A stretch of DNA of 39,402 nucleotides from Marinimicrococcus sp033875255 (GTDB lineage: Bacteria; Pseudomonadota; Alphaproteobacteria; Geminicoccales; Geminicoccaceae). Both the position numbers and the translations under genes were made by a program. The notes under the pieces are model-generated. The model was given only the letters and a program-made list of their open reading frames with translations. It ran no database searches and was not told where the DNA came from. The DNA lies in contig JAWZSN010000037.1 of NCBI GenBank assembly GCA_033875255.1, positions 1 through 39,402 on the forward strand. Direction: 5' to 3'. This document shows, one piece after another, positions 9,372 through 17,075 of the stretch. Position 1 is the stretch's first letter; each line of letters begins with the position of its first letter.

Positions 9372-9641
9372 TCAGGCGGCCAGCAGCTCCGCCGGCAGCA
9401 GCGGCTCGGGCAGGAGAGGACCGAAGGGAGCGGCGGCCGCCGTCGTGATCGCCGGACGGGCGACGGCGCGCGGCAGGCCCGGGCAAAGCTCGCCGCACGA
9501 CAGCAGCTCCTCCATGACCAGCGCCGGACCCTCCTGCACCACCCCGCCGGAGAGGGGCGAGGGCGCTTCGGGCGGATGCTCGACGAGCACCAGGTCGGCG
9601 CTCGCCAGGCCTTCCTGCCAGGCAAGGACGGTCGGGCTCAT
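9372..9641 (-). CDS. Unrecognised 89-residue protein between protease and kinase genes
   Basis: I do not recognise this protein. It is short, acidic overall and rich in Ala, Leu and Pro, with no signal peptide, no transmembrane segment and only two cysteines (SCGELCPG region). It is accepted as real because its ATG overlaps the TGA of the LapG-like gene by 4 nt (ATGA), a translational-coupling arrangement, and its stop lies only 15 nt before the kinase start. The middle position suggests a role with either the protease or the kinase, but nothing in its sequence shows which. Confidence 0.6.
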   Translation of the reverse strand: MSPTVLAWQEGLASADLVLVEHPPEAPSPLSGGVVQEGPALVMEELLSCGELCPGLPRAVARPAITTAAAAPFGPLLPEPLLPAELLAA

Positions 9642-10342
9642 GACCGGCCACCGGGCAGGTAGAAGAAGCCGCCGGTCTCGCCGATGGCGTAGAGCGGCTG
9701 GTAGGCGGCGGTCGCGGCGGCCGCCACCGGGCCACGACGCAGATTGTCGAGCATCTGCCAGTCCCCCTGCCCCTGCCCCGGGCGGGCCAGCAGCACCGCA
9801 TGCTCGAGGCCCCGGACGCGGTCGCGGACCACCACCAGGCGCAGCGCCTCGGCCGGCACGCCGAGCTCGCGCAGCAGGAAATACTTGGTGATGGCGTAGT
9901 CCTCGCAGTCGCCGCCGGCCTCGAGAAACTCGAGCGGTGTCAGCCAGAGATCACCCTGGCCATGCCCCTCGCGATCGCTGCGGTATGGCAGCCGGTCGAC
10001 GGCCGCGTCGATGCCGGCGAGGAGAGCGGCGTCTGTGATGCGGATCCGCTCATGCGCCGCCAGGGTACGCCGCCAGCGCCCGACGGCGGCGGCGCTCACG
10101 CCACGCGGCAGGCGACCGGCGGCAAGCTCGGCGCGCTGCGCGGCGTGGCGCTCGGCCATGGCCCGCCATTTGACGTCGGTCCTGCCCCAGCGGTCGGCGA
10201 GCTCGACCTGCCCCCAAAGGCGCGCCTGGGGGGGAGGCTGCACGGGTGGCAGCGCCGCGACGGGGCGCGACATCGCAACAGCCAGCAGCAGCCCTGCCAG
10301 GAAGGCGGCGTGGCGCCGCGTCTCGGATAGCCTCTTGCCCAT
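9638..10342 (-). CDS. Periplasmic transglutaminase-like cysteine peptidase (BTLCP, LapG-like)
   Basis: 234 residues with an N-terminal signal or anchor (hydrophobic about 12-30, ending PVAA). Bacterial transglutaminase-like cysteine proteinase signatures: C146 in GGDCEDYAITKYFLL, H181 in GLEHAVLL and D199 in MLDN, the Cys-His-Asp triad. E147 and D148 match the acidic residues used for calcium binding in LapG. In Pseudomonas, LapG clips a large adhesin off the cell surface and is restrained by the c-di-GMP receptor LapD. No LapD is visible here, although the same strand encodes c-di-GMP enzymes and a giant cell-surface protein candidate lies at 35.2-38.9 kb. Many alphaproteobacterial BTLCPs have no known substrate, so the LapG role is inferred from family only. 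Confidence 0.85.
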   Translation of the reverse strand: MGKRLSETRRHAAFLAGLLLAVAMSRPVAALPPVQPPPQARLWGQVELADRWGRTDVKWRAMAERHAAQRAELAAGRLPRGVSAAAVGRWRRTLAAHERIRITDAALLAGIDAAVDRLPYRSDREGHGQGDLWLTPLEFLEAGGDCEDYAITKYFLLRELGVPAEALRLVVVRDRVRGLEHAVLLARPGQGQGDWQMLDNLRRGPVAAAATAAYQPLYAIGETGGFFYLPGGRS

Positions 10343-10410
10343 GCATTGCCCGCCGCGCCGCCGCTTCCAGCCGAAGAGCGAGGCCGGCGGCGCTTCCGGG
10401 GCGTCTACGA

Positions 10411-10429
10411 TGAACGTGGATAGCGTTCA
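10411..10429. promoter_or_regulatory. 19-bp palindrome upstream of the LapG-like gene
   Basis: TGAACG and CGTTCA form perfect 6-bp arms around a 7-bp spacer, about 70 bp upstream of the LapG-like start and beside an AT-rich tract (10430-10460). The symmetry and location fit a dimeric repressor or activator site. No regulator can be named. Confidence 0.35.
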
Positions 10430-10466
10430 ACAATAAACTAATAAACTTAAAAAGTGAGATTTACGC

Positions 10467-10536
10467 CGGGAATTGACGTTTAATTCGCCCGAAATTCCGC
10501 TCTTTCGAGTCTGCGGCAGCGCGACCAATTCCCGAG
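10467..10536. repeat. Single iteron copy and a degenerate inverted copy downstream of repA
   Basis: A nearly exact copy of the origin iteron lies at 10521-10536 (15 of 16 positions identical, last base changed). A 9-bp core of the inverted iteron (CGGGAATTG) is at 10467-10475. Both lie 3' of repA, more than 1.1 kb from the main iteron cluster. Distant single iterons of this sort can bind Rep or take part in origin pairing; that role is inference. Confidence 0.6.
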
Positions 10537-10573
10537 GAATGTTTCCCTTTAACGGCGTTGCCGGCGCGGGAGC

Positions 10574-11536
10574 TCAGCGCAGCAGGGCGCGGCGCGGCTG
10601 AAGATAGCTGACGCTGCGCGGCGGTGCCGGCGGCGCCGAGGGCTCGAGGCGGATCCCCTCGTCGGTAAGCTCGAGGCGGGCCTGCGGGTAGACCAGCTGG
10701 GCCTCCTTCACCGCCTCCTTGAACTTGCCGCGAAAGTCGCGCTCGCGGGCATAGTTCGGGCCGAACGCCTGGTAGAGGGCGCGCCAGGTGATCGTCGCCG
10801 GCTGCTCCAGGGCGTGCAGCCGATAGGCCAGCCACAAATAGACATCGAGGGCCAGGCTCTTGCCGGCCAAGGCCCGGATGGCCGGCTCGAAGAGAACCGC
10901 CGGGTGGCGGATGAGGGCCTCGTAGAAGCTTTCGGAGAGCTGGATCAGCTCGGGAAACAGCTCCTGCTGGCGCGACATCGGTGCGTCGAAGGGGGCGAGG
11001 TTGAAGGAGCCGCGGATGATCGTGTCCTGCCAGCGCTCCTTGCCGTTGGGCCCCTCGTAGGCGACCGTCACCAGCGAACGCTCGATCCGCAGCGCCTGCT
11101 CGCGCGCCGTCCGGTAGCCCTTGCCCGACGAGTCCATGCCCATGGCCCGCAGCCAGGCGTGCATCGAGCGGCCCAGCTCCACCTTGCGCGAGCGGTTCCG
11201 GTAGGCCTCGTTTTGCAGGTAGATCATCATCAGCCGGCCGGTGGCGCCGTAGGGCACGCCGAAATAGCGGCCCTGCTCGTCCTTGGTCGGCTGGATCATG
11301 AGGGTCGCGCCCTCGCCGTTCGAGCGCTGCCAGACAGCGTCCGGAGCGATGCGCCGGTGCGGCAGGTAGATCGTGCAGAGGATCGAGTGCAGGTGGGTGG
11401 TGGCCGTCGGATTCTCGGCGCCCTGCTCGAGAATGTCGGCTGCCAGCCGTAGCCGGGCGCGCTCCTTGGCACTGCCCGCCTTGCGCAGCGCGGCTGCCAG
11501 TCCTTCGCGCATGATGAGCTCGTGCTCGGCAGCCAT
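10574..11536 (-). CDS. repA: Plasmid replication initiator RepA
   Basis: 320-residue initiator resembling the 'plasmid encoded RepA' family common on alphaproteobacterial plasmids. Recognisable stretches are THLHSILCTIYLPHR near 48-61, the GVPYGATGRLMMIYLQNEA region, RKVELGRSMHAWLRAMGMD, and the C-terminal LALDVYLWLAYRLHAL and FGPNYARERDFRGKFKEAV, which form the DNA-binding winged-helix part. ATG at 11536 is chosen because GGAG lies upstream and the frame beyond it only translates iterons (repeated FGNWSR). The gene is transcribed away from six iterons and two DnaA boxes at 11731-12001, so the module looks complete. It shows no frameshift or truncation, so the replicon may still be live. Confidence 0.9.
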   Translation of the reverse strand: MAAEHELIMREGLAAALRKAGSAKERARLRLAADILEQGAENPTATTHLHSILCTIYLPHRRIAPDAVWQRSNGEGATLMIQPTKDEQGRYFGVPYGATGRLMMIYLQNEAYRNRSRKVELGRSMHAWLRAMGMDSSGKGYRTAREQALRIERSLVTVAYEGPNGKERWQDTIIRGSFNLAPFDAPMSRQQELFPELIQLSESFYEALIRHPAVLFEPAIRALAGKSLALDVYLWLAYRLHALEQPATITWRALYQAFGPNYARERDFRGKFKEAVKEAQLVYPQARLELTDEGIRLEPSAPPAPPRSVSYLQPRRALLR

Positions 11537-11815
11537 GCAGCCTGTTCTCCGTCGATCGGCCAGCCGCCGACCGGGTCGGAAGGGTCCGCCGCATCGACGC
11601 CAACTCGGCATTCGTTCCTGCAAGCCGGTTTCATAACCCGGCTGCGGGGTGTCTGTCGATTCGGGATTTGGTCGCGCACGCACGCGCGTTTCATATTTTG
11701 ATTCTTCTATTTTGCAGCTTCTTATAGGGCGCGACCAATTCCCGAATCTTGCGCGACCAATTCCCGAACGCCCAGGTTGAGCGCGACCAATTCCCGAAGG
11801 ATAACTCGGCCTTTC

Positions 11816-11824
11816 TGTGGATAA
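11816..11824 (-). promoter_or_regulatory. DnaA box 1
   Basis: TGTGGATAA is the exact complement of the consensus DnaA box TTATCCACA. It lies 17 bp after the iteron ending at 11798. Confidence 0.85.
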
Positions 11825-11880
11825 CTTTATCGATACGCGATACAAGCGCGACCAATTCCCGAAGGATAACTCGGCCTTTC

Positions 11881-11889
11881 TGTGGATAA
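11881..11889 (-). promoter_or_regulatory. DnaA box 2
   Basis: A second perfect TGTGGATAA, 65 bp from the first and in the same orientation. It is part of the duplicated 46-bp unit. Confidence 0.85.
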
Positions 11890-12016
11890 CTCGGTTGGGC
11901 GCGACCAATTCCCGAACGCGAAAAGCGTATTTTCATCAAGCTCAAAAGCGCATTGCGCGATTATCGGGACAGTTCTACCTGAGCCGCGACCAATTCCCGA
12001 AGTATCTTGTCCTATA

Positions 12017-12057
12017 AAATGCACTATGGTATGCATTTAATGCGACGATAAGTCGCA
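12017..12057. repeat. Two adjacent inverted repeats beside the origin
   Basis: AAATGCA (12017-12023) pairs with TGCATTT (12032-12038), and TGCGAC (12041-12046) pairs with GTCGCA (12052-12057). They separate the iteron cluster from the end of the NAGGN operon. They lack a U-tract, so they look more like protein-binding sites or origin structure than a classical terminator. Confidence 0.4.
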
Positions 12058-12124
12058 GTGTTTGGGCGCCGGCGCCCTTGGAAAACGACGTGACGAGGGC
12101 CGGCTCGCGGTTTCCACGACCGGC

Positions 12125-13282
12125 TCAGCGGTGCGGCGGCGGGCTCTCGGGATCGGCGGGGTGCGGGGCCTCGCGCATGGGCTGGCGGGTGAAGCCCTCG
12201 GGCGGGGCCATCTCGCTGGCGTCGCGGGCGATCTCGACCGGGCTGGCGAGATAGGCGGTCAGGAGCTCGGCCAGCGAGCGCAGTGCGTGGAGATGGGCGC
12301 GCTCCCAGCCATGGCTGGAATCGAGACCGAAGGTGACGAGCGCGGTGCGCACGTCCGCCCCCGCCTCGATCGCCGAGGCGCTGTCGGAACGGTACCAGCG
12401 AAAGACGTCCTTTTGGCAGTCGATGGCGTGCTCGCGGCACAGCTCGACCAGCTTGCGGGTCAGGTGCCAGTCGAACGGGCCGGTCTGATCGGCCATGGCG
12501 ATGGTGACGCCGGACTCCTCGCTGGCCTGGCCCGGGCCCACCGTGCCGTTATCGACCGCCACCATCGAGGCGATCTCGGGGGTCAGCAGGGCCGAGGCCC
12601 CGACGCCGACCTCCTCGGCGATCGAGAACAGCCAGAAACTGTCGACCGGGGTCGTGACCTCCTCGCGCCGCAGCGCCTCGAGGGCCGCCAGCATGACCGC
12701 CACCCCGGCCTTGTCGTCGAGATGGCGGGAGACCACGAAACCTTCGGGCAGGAGCTCGGGCTGGGGGTCGATCGCCACGATGTCGCCCACCGCGACGCCC
12801 AGCCCCTCCAGCTCGCCGGGGCTGCGCGCCCAGGCGTCGACCCGGAGCTCGACGAACGGCCAGCCGGTGGGCTGGCTGTCGACCTCCTCGTTGAAGATGT
12901 GGCCCGACGCCTTGAGCGGCAGAATGGTGCCGCGATAGCTGCCGCGCTCGCTGAAGAGGGTGCAGCGCGCTCCCGCCGCGAAGCGCGCCGACCAGGTGCC
13001 GATCGGCACCAGCTCGAGCCGGCCGTTCTCCTTGAGCCGTTTCACCTGGGCGCCCAGCGTATCGAGATGGGCGACCACGGCGCGGGCCGGACGGGCGGCG
13101 GCGCCCCGGCGACGGGCGCGGATGGCGCCGCGCCGGGTAAGCTCGACCTCGAGCCCGAGCCGCTCCAGCTCGGCCGAGACGAGCCGCACCACGGCATCGG
13201 TGTAGCCGCTCGGGCTGGGGGTCCCGAGCAGCTCGAGAAGCCGCGCCACGAGATAGTCGGTGTCGATGTGCAAGGGCGCCAT
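12125..13282 (-). CDS. M42-family peptidase of the NAGGN osmoprotectant cluster
   Basis: 385-residue metal-dependent aminopeptidase-like protein of the M42/M20 co-catalytic zinc fold. Metal and catalytic residues are visible in order: H72 in AHLDT, D189-D190 in SRHLDDKAG, E223-E224 in IAEEVGVGA, D244 in AVDNGT, and a C-terminal His in the SSHGWERAHLHAL region. In NAGGN clusters a peptidase of this type regularly accompanies asnO and ngg and may degrade or recycle the dipeptide; its exact substrate is not settled. The ATG at 13282 overlaps the ngg stop by one base (TGATG), and no separate ribosome site is present, so translation is probably coupled. This is the last gene of the operon. Confidence 0.9.
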   Translation of the reverse strand: MAPLHIDTDYLVARLLELLGTPSPSGYTDAVVRLVSAELERLGLEVELTRRGAIRARRRGAAARPARAVVAHLDTLGAQVKRLKENGRLELVPIGTWSARFAAGARCTLFSERGSYRGTILPLKASGHIFNEEVDSQPTGWPFVELRVDAWARSPGELEGLGVAVGDIVAIDPQPELLPEGFVVSRHLDDKAGVAVMLAALEALRREEVTTPVDSFWLFSIAEEVGVGASALLTPEIASMVAVDNGTVGPGQASEESGVTIAMADQTGPFDWHLTRKLVELCREHAIDCQKDVFRWYRSDSASAIEAGADVRTALVTFGLDSSHGWERAHLHALRSLAELLTAYLASPVEIARDASEMAPPEGFTRQPMREAPHPADPESPPPHR

Positions 13283-15096
13283 CAGCCCGCGCCCGAGGGC
13301 CGGCCCGGTTGCTGCCGGATCGCCTGTTGCCGGGCCGCCTGTTGCCGGATCGATTGGGGAAACAGCAGGTCGACAAAACGCTCGGCGGTGGGGTGCGGCT
13401 CGTGGTTGGCGAGGCCCGGCCGCTCGTTGGCCTCGATGAAGACATGAGCGGGCTCGCGCACCGAGCCCACCATGAGATCGATGCCGGCCACCGGTATGCC
13501 GATCGCCCGGGCAGCCTTGACCGCCGCTTCGACCAGCGCCGGGTGCACCTCGCCGGTGACGTCGTGGATGGTGCCACCGGTGTGCAGGTTGGCGGTCCGG
13601 CGCACCTGCACCTCGGTGCCGGCGGGCGGCACCTCCTCGAGGGTGAAGCCGGCAGCCTGCACGCAGCGCTCGGTCTCGGCATCGAGAGGGATCGAGGATT
13701 CGCCGCCGGTTGCCGCCGCCCGCCGGCGGCTCTGCCGCTCGATCAGCTCCTTGAGGCTCGCCTGGCCGTCGCCCACCACCCGGGCCGGCCGGCGCACCGC
13801 CGCTGCCACCAACCTGTAGTCGATCACCACCAGCCGCAGGTCCAGGCCGGTGGCGCAGGCCTCGATCAGCACCTTCTCGCAGTGCAGACGGGCCTCCTCG
13901 ACCGCCTTGCGGACCGAGGCCACGTCCTCGAGTCCGACCGCCACACCCTGGCCCTGCTCGCCGCGCGCCGGTTTGACCACTACCGCACCGTGCCGGGCGA
14001 GGAACGCCTCGAGGGCCTTCGGGTCGTCGCCCTCGATCTGCTCGGGCACGGCGATCCCGGCCCGCGCCACGACCCGCCGGGTCACCGCCTTGTCGTCGCA
14101 GATCGAGAGGGCCACGGCGCTGGTGAGCTCGGACAGGCTCTCGCGGCACAGGATCGAGCGGCCACCCAGGGACAGCCGGAAGAAGCCGCCCGGGGCGTCG
14201 ACCACCTCCACCGCGATGCCGCGGCGGCGGGCCTCGTCGGTGATCAGCCTGGCATAGGGGTTGAGCCCGGCCTCGGGCGGCTCGCCGACGAACAGCTTCT
14301 CGTTGATGGGGTTCTTGCGCTTCACCGAGAAGAACGGCACCCGCACGAAGCCCAGCTTCTCGTAGAGTGCCAAAGCCTGCTCGTTGTCGTGCATCACCGA
14401 GAGATCGAGAAAGGCCCGGCCGCGCGCCTTGAACATCTCCGCCAGGTGGCGCACCAGCGCCTCGCCGATGCCCGGCTGGGCGGCCTGGGGGTCGACCGCC
14501 AGACACCATAGCGAGCAGCCCCGCTCAGGGTCGCCGAAGGCGCGGACATGGTCGATGCCGGTGACCGTGCCGAGAATGGCCCCGCTCGCCTCGTCCTCGG
14601 CCACCAGGTGGGTGATCACCCGGTGATCGAGGCTGCGCCACATCACCTCCTCGGCCAGAGGCACCATGTTGCGGGTCAGGTAGATGCGATTGACCTCCGC
14701 CAGATCGACGGCCGAGCAGAGCCGGCGGACCACGAAGCCGCGCGGTCGGCGTCGCCCGCTGCGATAGGTGGAGAGATCGAGCCGGCAGGTGTGCGAGGGG
14801 TCGAGGAAGAGATCCTGCGGCGCCGCCGCCAGCACCAGATGCGGGTCGCGGACATAGACGGCGATGTCGCGCCGTTCGGGCGCCTCGCCCCGCATCGCCC
14901 GGGCCAGCTCGCCCGGGTCGGCGAAGGTCTGGGCGAACAGCAGCCGGCCCCAGCCGCAGTCCACGCTGGTGCGCGGCCGCGGCGCGGGTGGCGGGCCGTC
15001 ATGCTGGGCGATGGGCGGCTTGAGACCGCCGGTGCGCAGGCGGCGCAGGCGGTGGGCGAAAGGTGCGGCGCTGCGGCCTCTGCCCGGGGCGGTCAT
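13282..15096 (-). CDS. ngg: N-acetylglutaminylglutamine synthetase (GNAT plus ATP-grasp fusion)
   Basis: 604 residues. The N-terminal half holds a GNAT acetyltransferase domain (about 120-285, with CLAVDPQAAQPGIGEALVRH as the acetyl-CoA loop), and the C-terminal half an ATP-grasp ligase (about 300-590, with VVKPARGEQGQGVAVG and FIEANERPGLANHEPH). This fusion matches Ngg, which acetylates and joins glutamine residues to form N-acetylglutaminylglutamine, the precursor of the osmolyte NAGGN. ATG at 15096 is chosen because AGGAG lies 7 nt upstream; the longer frame would overlap asnO by about 50 nt. It begins 20 bp after the asnO stop and ends overlapping the peptidase start, so the three genes form one operon. 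The Arg/Pro-rich first 45 residues look poorly structured. Confidence 0.93.
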   Translation of the reverse strand: MTAPGRGRSAAPFAHRLRRLRTGGLKPPIAQHDGPPPAPRPRTSVDCGWGRLLFAQTFADPGELARAMRGEAPERRDIAVYVRDPHLVLAAAPQDLFLDPSHTCRLDLSTYRSGRRRPRGFVVRRLCSAVDLAEVNRIYLTRNMVPLAEEVMWRSLDHRVITHLVAEDEASGAILGTVTGIDHVRAFGDPERGCSLWCLAVDPQAAQPGIGEALVRHLAEMFKARGRAFLDLSVMHDNEQALALYEKLGFVRVPFFSVKRKNPINEKLFVGEPPEAGLNPYARLITDEARRRGIAVEVVDAPGGFFRLSLGGRSILCRESLSELTSAVALSICDDKAVTRRVVARAGIAVPEQIEGDDPKALEAFLARHGAVVVKPARGEQGQGVAVGLEDVASVRKAVEEARLHCEKVLIEACATGLDLRLVVIDYRLVAAAVRRPARVVGDGQASLKELIERQSRRRAAATGGESSIPLDAETERCVQAAGFTLEEVPPAGTEVQVRRTANLHTGGTIHDVTGEVHPALVEAAVKAARAIGIPVAGIDLMVGSVREPAHVFIEANERPGLANHEPHPTAERFVDLLFPQSIRQQAARQQAIRQQPGRPSGAG

Positions 15097-15116
15097 GCTC
15101 TCTCTCCTCGGATGCC

Positions 15117-16892
15117 TCAGACGCCGCGGGCCTGCAGCCACAGCTCCAGAAGACCCGCCTGCCACAGCTCCGAGCCGCGCAGCGGGGTGATGTGGCCCTT
15201 GGGGTCGGCCAGCAGCGCGTCGAGCCAGTCGCGGCGGAAGAGGCCGCGCTCGCGGGCCGCCCGCGAGCCCAGCGCGTCCCGCACCATCTCCAGGTAGGGC
15301 CCCTCGAGATATTTGAGCGCCGGCACCGGGAAATAGCCCTTCTTGCGGTCGATCACCTCGGCGGGAATCACCCGCCGGGCGGCCTCCTTGAGCACGCCCT
15401 TGCCGCCCTGGGCGAGCTTGAGGGCGCCCGGCACCCGGGCCGCCAGCTCCACCAGCTCGTGGTCGAGGAACGGCACCCGGGCCTCGAGCCCGTGCGCCAT
15501 GGTCATGTTGTCGACCCGCTTGACCGGGTCCTCCACCAGCATGACGGTGGAATCGAGCCGCAGCGCCTTGTCGAGGGGCTCGGGCGCCCCCTCCATGGCG
15601 AAATGCGCCTCGACGAACGCCCGCGCCTCGTCACGCTTCAGGTGCCACTCGGGAGCGAGCTGGCCGGCCAGCGTGGCGTGGTCGCGGTCGAAGAAGCGCC
15701 CGGCATAGGTGCTCACCGGGTCGTTGGTGGCGGCCATGGGCGGGTACCAGTGATAGCCGGCGAAGACCTCGTCGGCCCCCTGCCCCGACTGCACCACCTT
15801 CACGTGCCGGGCCACCTCCCGGGAGAGCAGCCAGAAGGCCACGTTGTCGTAGGACACCATGGGCTCGGCCATGGCCTCGATGGCCGACGGCAGGGCCTCG
15901 AGCAGGTCGGATTCCGGCACGAAGATCTGGTGATGGCGGGTTCCGAAGTGGCGCGCCACGAGATCGGAGTAGGAGAACTCGTCGCCCTTCTCGCCGTGCA
16001 CCTCGGCAAAGCCGATGGAGAAGGTCAAAAGATCCTTCTGCCCGGCCTCGGCCAGAAGCCCGACGATGAGCGAGGAATCCACCCCGCCCGAGAGCAGCAC
16101 CCCCACCGGCACGTCGGCCACCATGCGCCGCGCCACCGCAAGGCGCAGGGCGTCCAGCACCCGCTCCTCCCAGGCCTCGGCGGAGAGCCCCGCCTCGGCG
16201 GGGTCGGAAGCGAAGGAGAGGCTCCACCAGCGCTTCTCGCGGCTGGTGCCGTCCGGCTCGACGATGCGCAGCGTGGCCGGCGGCAGCTTGCGCACGCCTT
16301 GGAGGATGGTGCGCGGCGCCGGCACCACGGCGTGGAAGCTCATATAGTGCTGCAGCGCCACCCGGTCGATCGAGCTGTCGACGTCGCCCGCCGCAAGCAG
16401 AGCCGGCAGGGTCGAGGCGAAGCGCAGCCGGCCCCGGCCCTCGGCGAGATAAAGCGGCTTGATGCCGAAGCGGTCGCGGGCCAGCACCAGCCGGCCGCTC
16501 TCGCGCTCGAGGATGGCGAAGGCGAACATGCCCTGCAGGCGCGAGAGGCTCGCCTCGCCCCAGGCGTGCCAGGCCTTGAGGATCACCTCGGTGTCGCCGC
16601 TCGAGAAGAACCGGTAGCCGAGCCCCTCGAGATCCCGGCGCAGCGCCGGGTAATTGTAGATGCAGCCGTTGAAGGCGATCTCGAGCCCGAGCTCGGGATC
16701 GCCCATGGGCTGGGCCGCCTTGTCGCTCAGATCGATGATCTTCAGGCGGCGGTGCCCGAGCCCGGCCCGCCCCTGCAGGCGCAGCCCGGCACCGTCGGGT
16801 CCCCTGGGTGCCATCGCTGCTGCCATGCGCTCGAGGACGGAAGCCGAGGCGTGGCTGCCGTCGAAGGTGATCTCGCCACAGATGCCGCACAT
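15117..16892 (-). CDS. asnO: N-acetylglutaminylglutamine amidotransferase
   Basis: 591-residue class II glutamine amidotransferase of the asparagine synthase family. Nucleophile C2 (MCGICGE), glutaminase motif FNGCIYNYP near 75-82, ATP-pyrophosphatase loop SGGVDS at 268-273, and SGQGADEVFAGYHWYPP further on. Its size, the ngg gene directly downstream and the M42 peptidase identify it as the enzyme that amidates N-acetylglutaminylglutamine, completing NAGGN, a compatible solute made under salt stress. It is distinct from the second asparagine synthase-like gene at 19.8 kb. The upstream 183 bp separate it from the aminotransferase gene and contain an 8-bp inverted repeat; no convincing promoter hexamers were found. 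Confidence 0.93.
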   Translation of the reverse strand: MCGICGEITFDGSHASASVLERMAAAMAPRGPDGAGLRLQGRAGLGHRRLKIIDLSDKAAQPMGDPELGLEIAFNGCIYNYPALRRDLEGLGYRFFSSGDTEVILKAWHAWGEASLSRLQGMFAFAILERESGRLVLARDRFGIKPLYLAEGRGRLRFASTLPALLAAGDVDSSIDRVALQHYMSFHAVVPAPRTILQGVRKLPPATLRIVEPDGTSREKRWWSLSFASDPAEAGLSAEAWEERVLDALRLAVARRMVADVPVGVLLSGGVDSSLIVGLLAEAGQKDLLTFSIGFAEVHGEKGDEFSYSDLVARHFGTRHHQIFVPESDLLEALPSAIEAMAEPMVSYDNVAFWLLSREVARHVKVVQSGQGADEVFAGYHWYPPMAATNDPVSTYAGRFFDRDHATLAGQLAPEWHLKRDEARAFVEAHFAMEGAPEPLDKALRLDSTVMLVEDPVKRVDNMTMAHGLEARVPFLDHELVELAARVPGALKLAQGGKGVLKEAARRVIPAEVIDRKKGYFPVPALKYLEGPYLEMVRDALGSRAARERGLFRRDWLDALLADPKGHITPLRGSELWQAGLLELWLQARGV

Positions 16893-17005
16893 GGGTCGGG
16901 AACCGTGCGGCAGCGGGGATGGTTCCCAAAAGGGCTGCCGATCAAGGCGCTGCGCGGCTTTCTTTTCCGATTTTCTGTCAGTTGGCGGCGGTGCACGGAG
17001 GACGG

Positions 17006-17031
17006 ACGGCGCCTTTCCGGCCTGGCGCCGT
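17006..17031. repeat. 8-bp inverted repeat upstream of asnO
   Basis: ACGGCGCC (17006-17013) and GGCGCCGT (17024-17031) are perfect complements around a 10-nt loop, about 115 bp upstream of asnO. It may form a hairpin in the leader of the NAGGN transcript or be a binding site. No T-tract follows. Confidence 0.4.
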
Positions 17032-17054
17032 CGAACCCCGGAAAAAGAACAAAA

Positions 17055-17074
17055 AAGGCCGCGCGCAGCGCCTT
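17055..17074 (-). terminator. Intrinsic terminator after the aminotransferase gene
   Basis: On the minus strand, AAGGC...GCCTT enclose a GC-rich 10-nt loop and run directly into six T residues. It begins 2 nt beyond the aminotransferase stop codon and insulates the NAGGN operon from the gene upstream. Confidence 0.65.
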
Positions 17075-17075
17075 G

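Larger units (their letters stand above)
11781..11891. repeat. Two 46-bp direct repeats, each iteron plus DnaA box
   Basis: Positions 11781-11826 and 11846-11891 are identical over 46 bp. Each unit contains an iteron, a short spacer with GGATAACTCGGCC, and a DnaA box. The 65-bp period shows that a composite iteron-DnaA unit was tandemly duplicated inside the origin. Confidence 0.9.
11731..12001. other. Iteron-type replication origin (oriV)
   Basis: Six exact copies of the 16-bp iteron GCGACCAATTCCCGAA, all in the same orientation, start at 11731, 11753, 11783, 11848, 11901 and 11986. Five are extended by a preceding GC to 18 bp. Spacing between starts is 22, 30, 65, 53 and 85 bp, so they are not strictly helically phased. 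AT-rich blocks lie between copies and on the repA side (11690-11730). With two DnaA boxes and the adjacent initiator gene, this is a typical Rep-dependent origin. Rep binding here would also autoregulate repA, as is usual for iteron plasmids. Confidence 0.9.

Noticed and set aside
4427..9662. Long plus-strand open frames opposite the signalling genes
   Set aside because: Composition is low-complexity Gln/Ala/Gly/Arg, and the opposite strand encodes full GGDEF, EAL and kinase domains.
11731..12001. A CRISPR array
   Set aside because: The repeats are 16-18 bp with spacers of 6-69 bp that are themselves partly repeated and contain DnaA boxes; no cas gene is nearby. It is an iteron origin.
11537..12036. 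Open frames through the origin with repeated FGNWSR, including an N-terminal extension of RepA
   Set aside because: The peptide repeat is just the translated iteron. RepA homology begins after ATG 11536, which has its own ribosome site.
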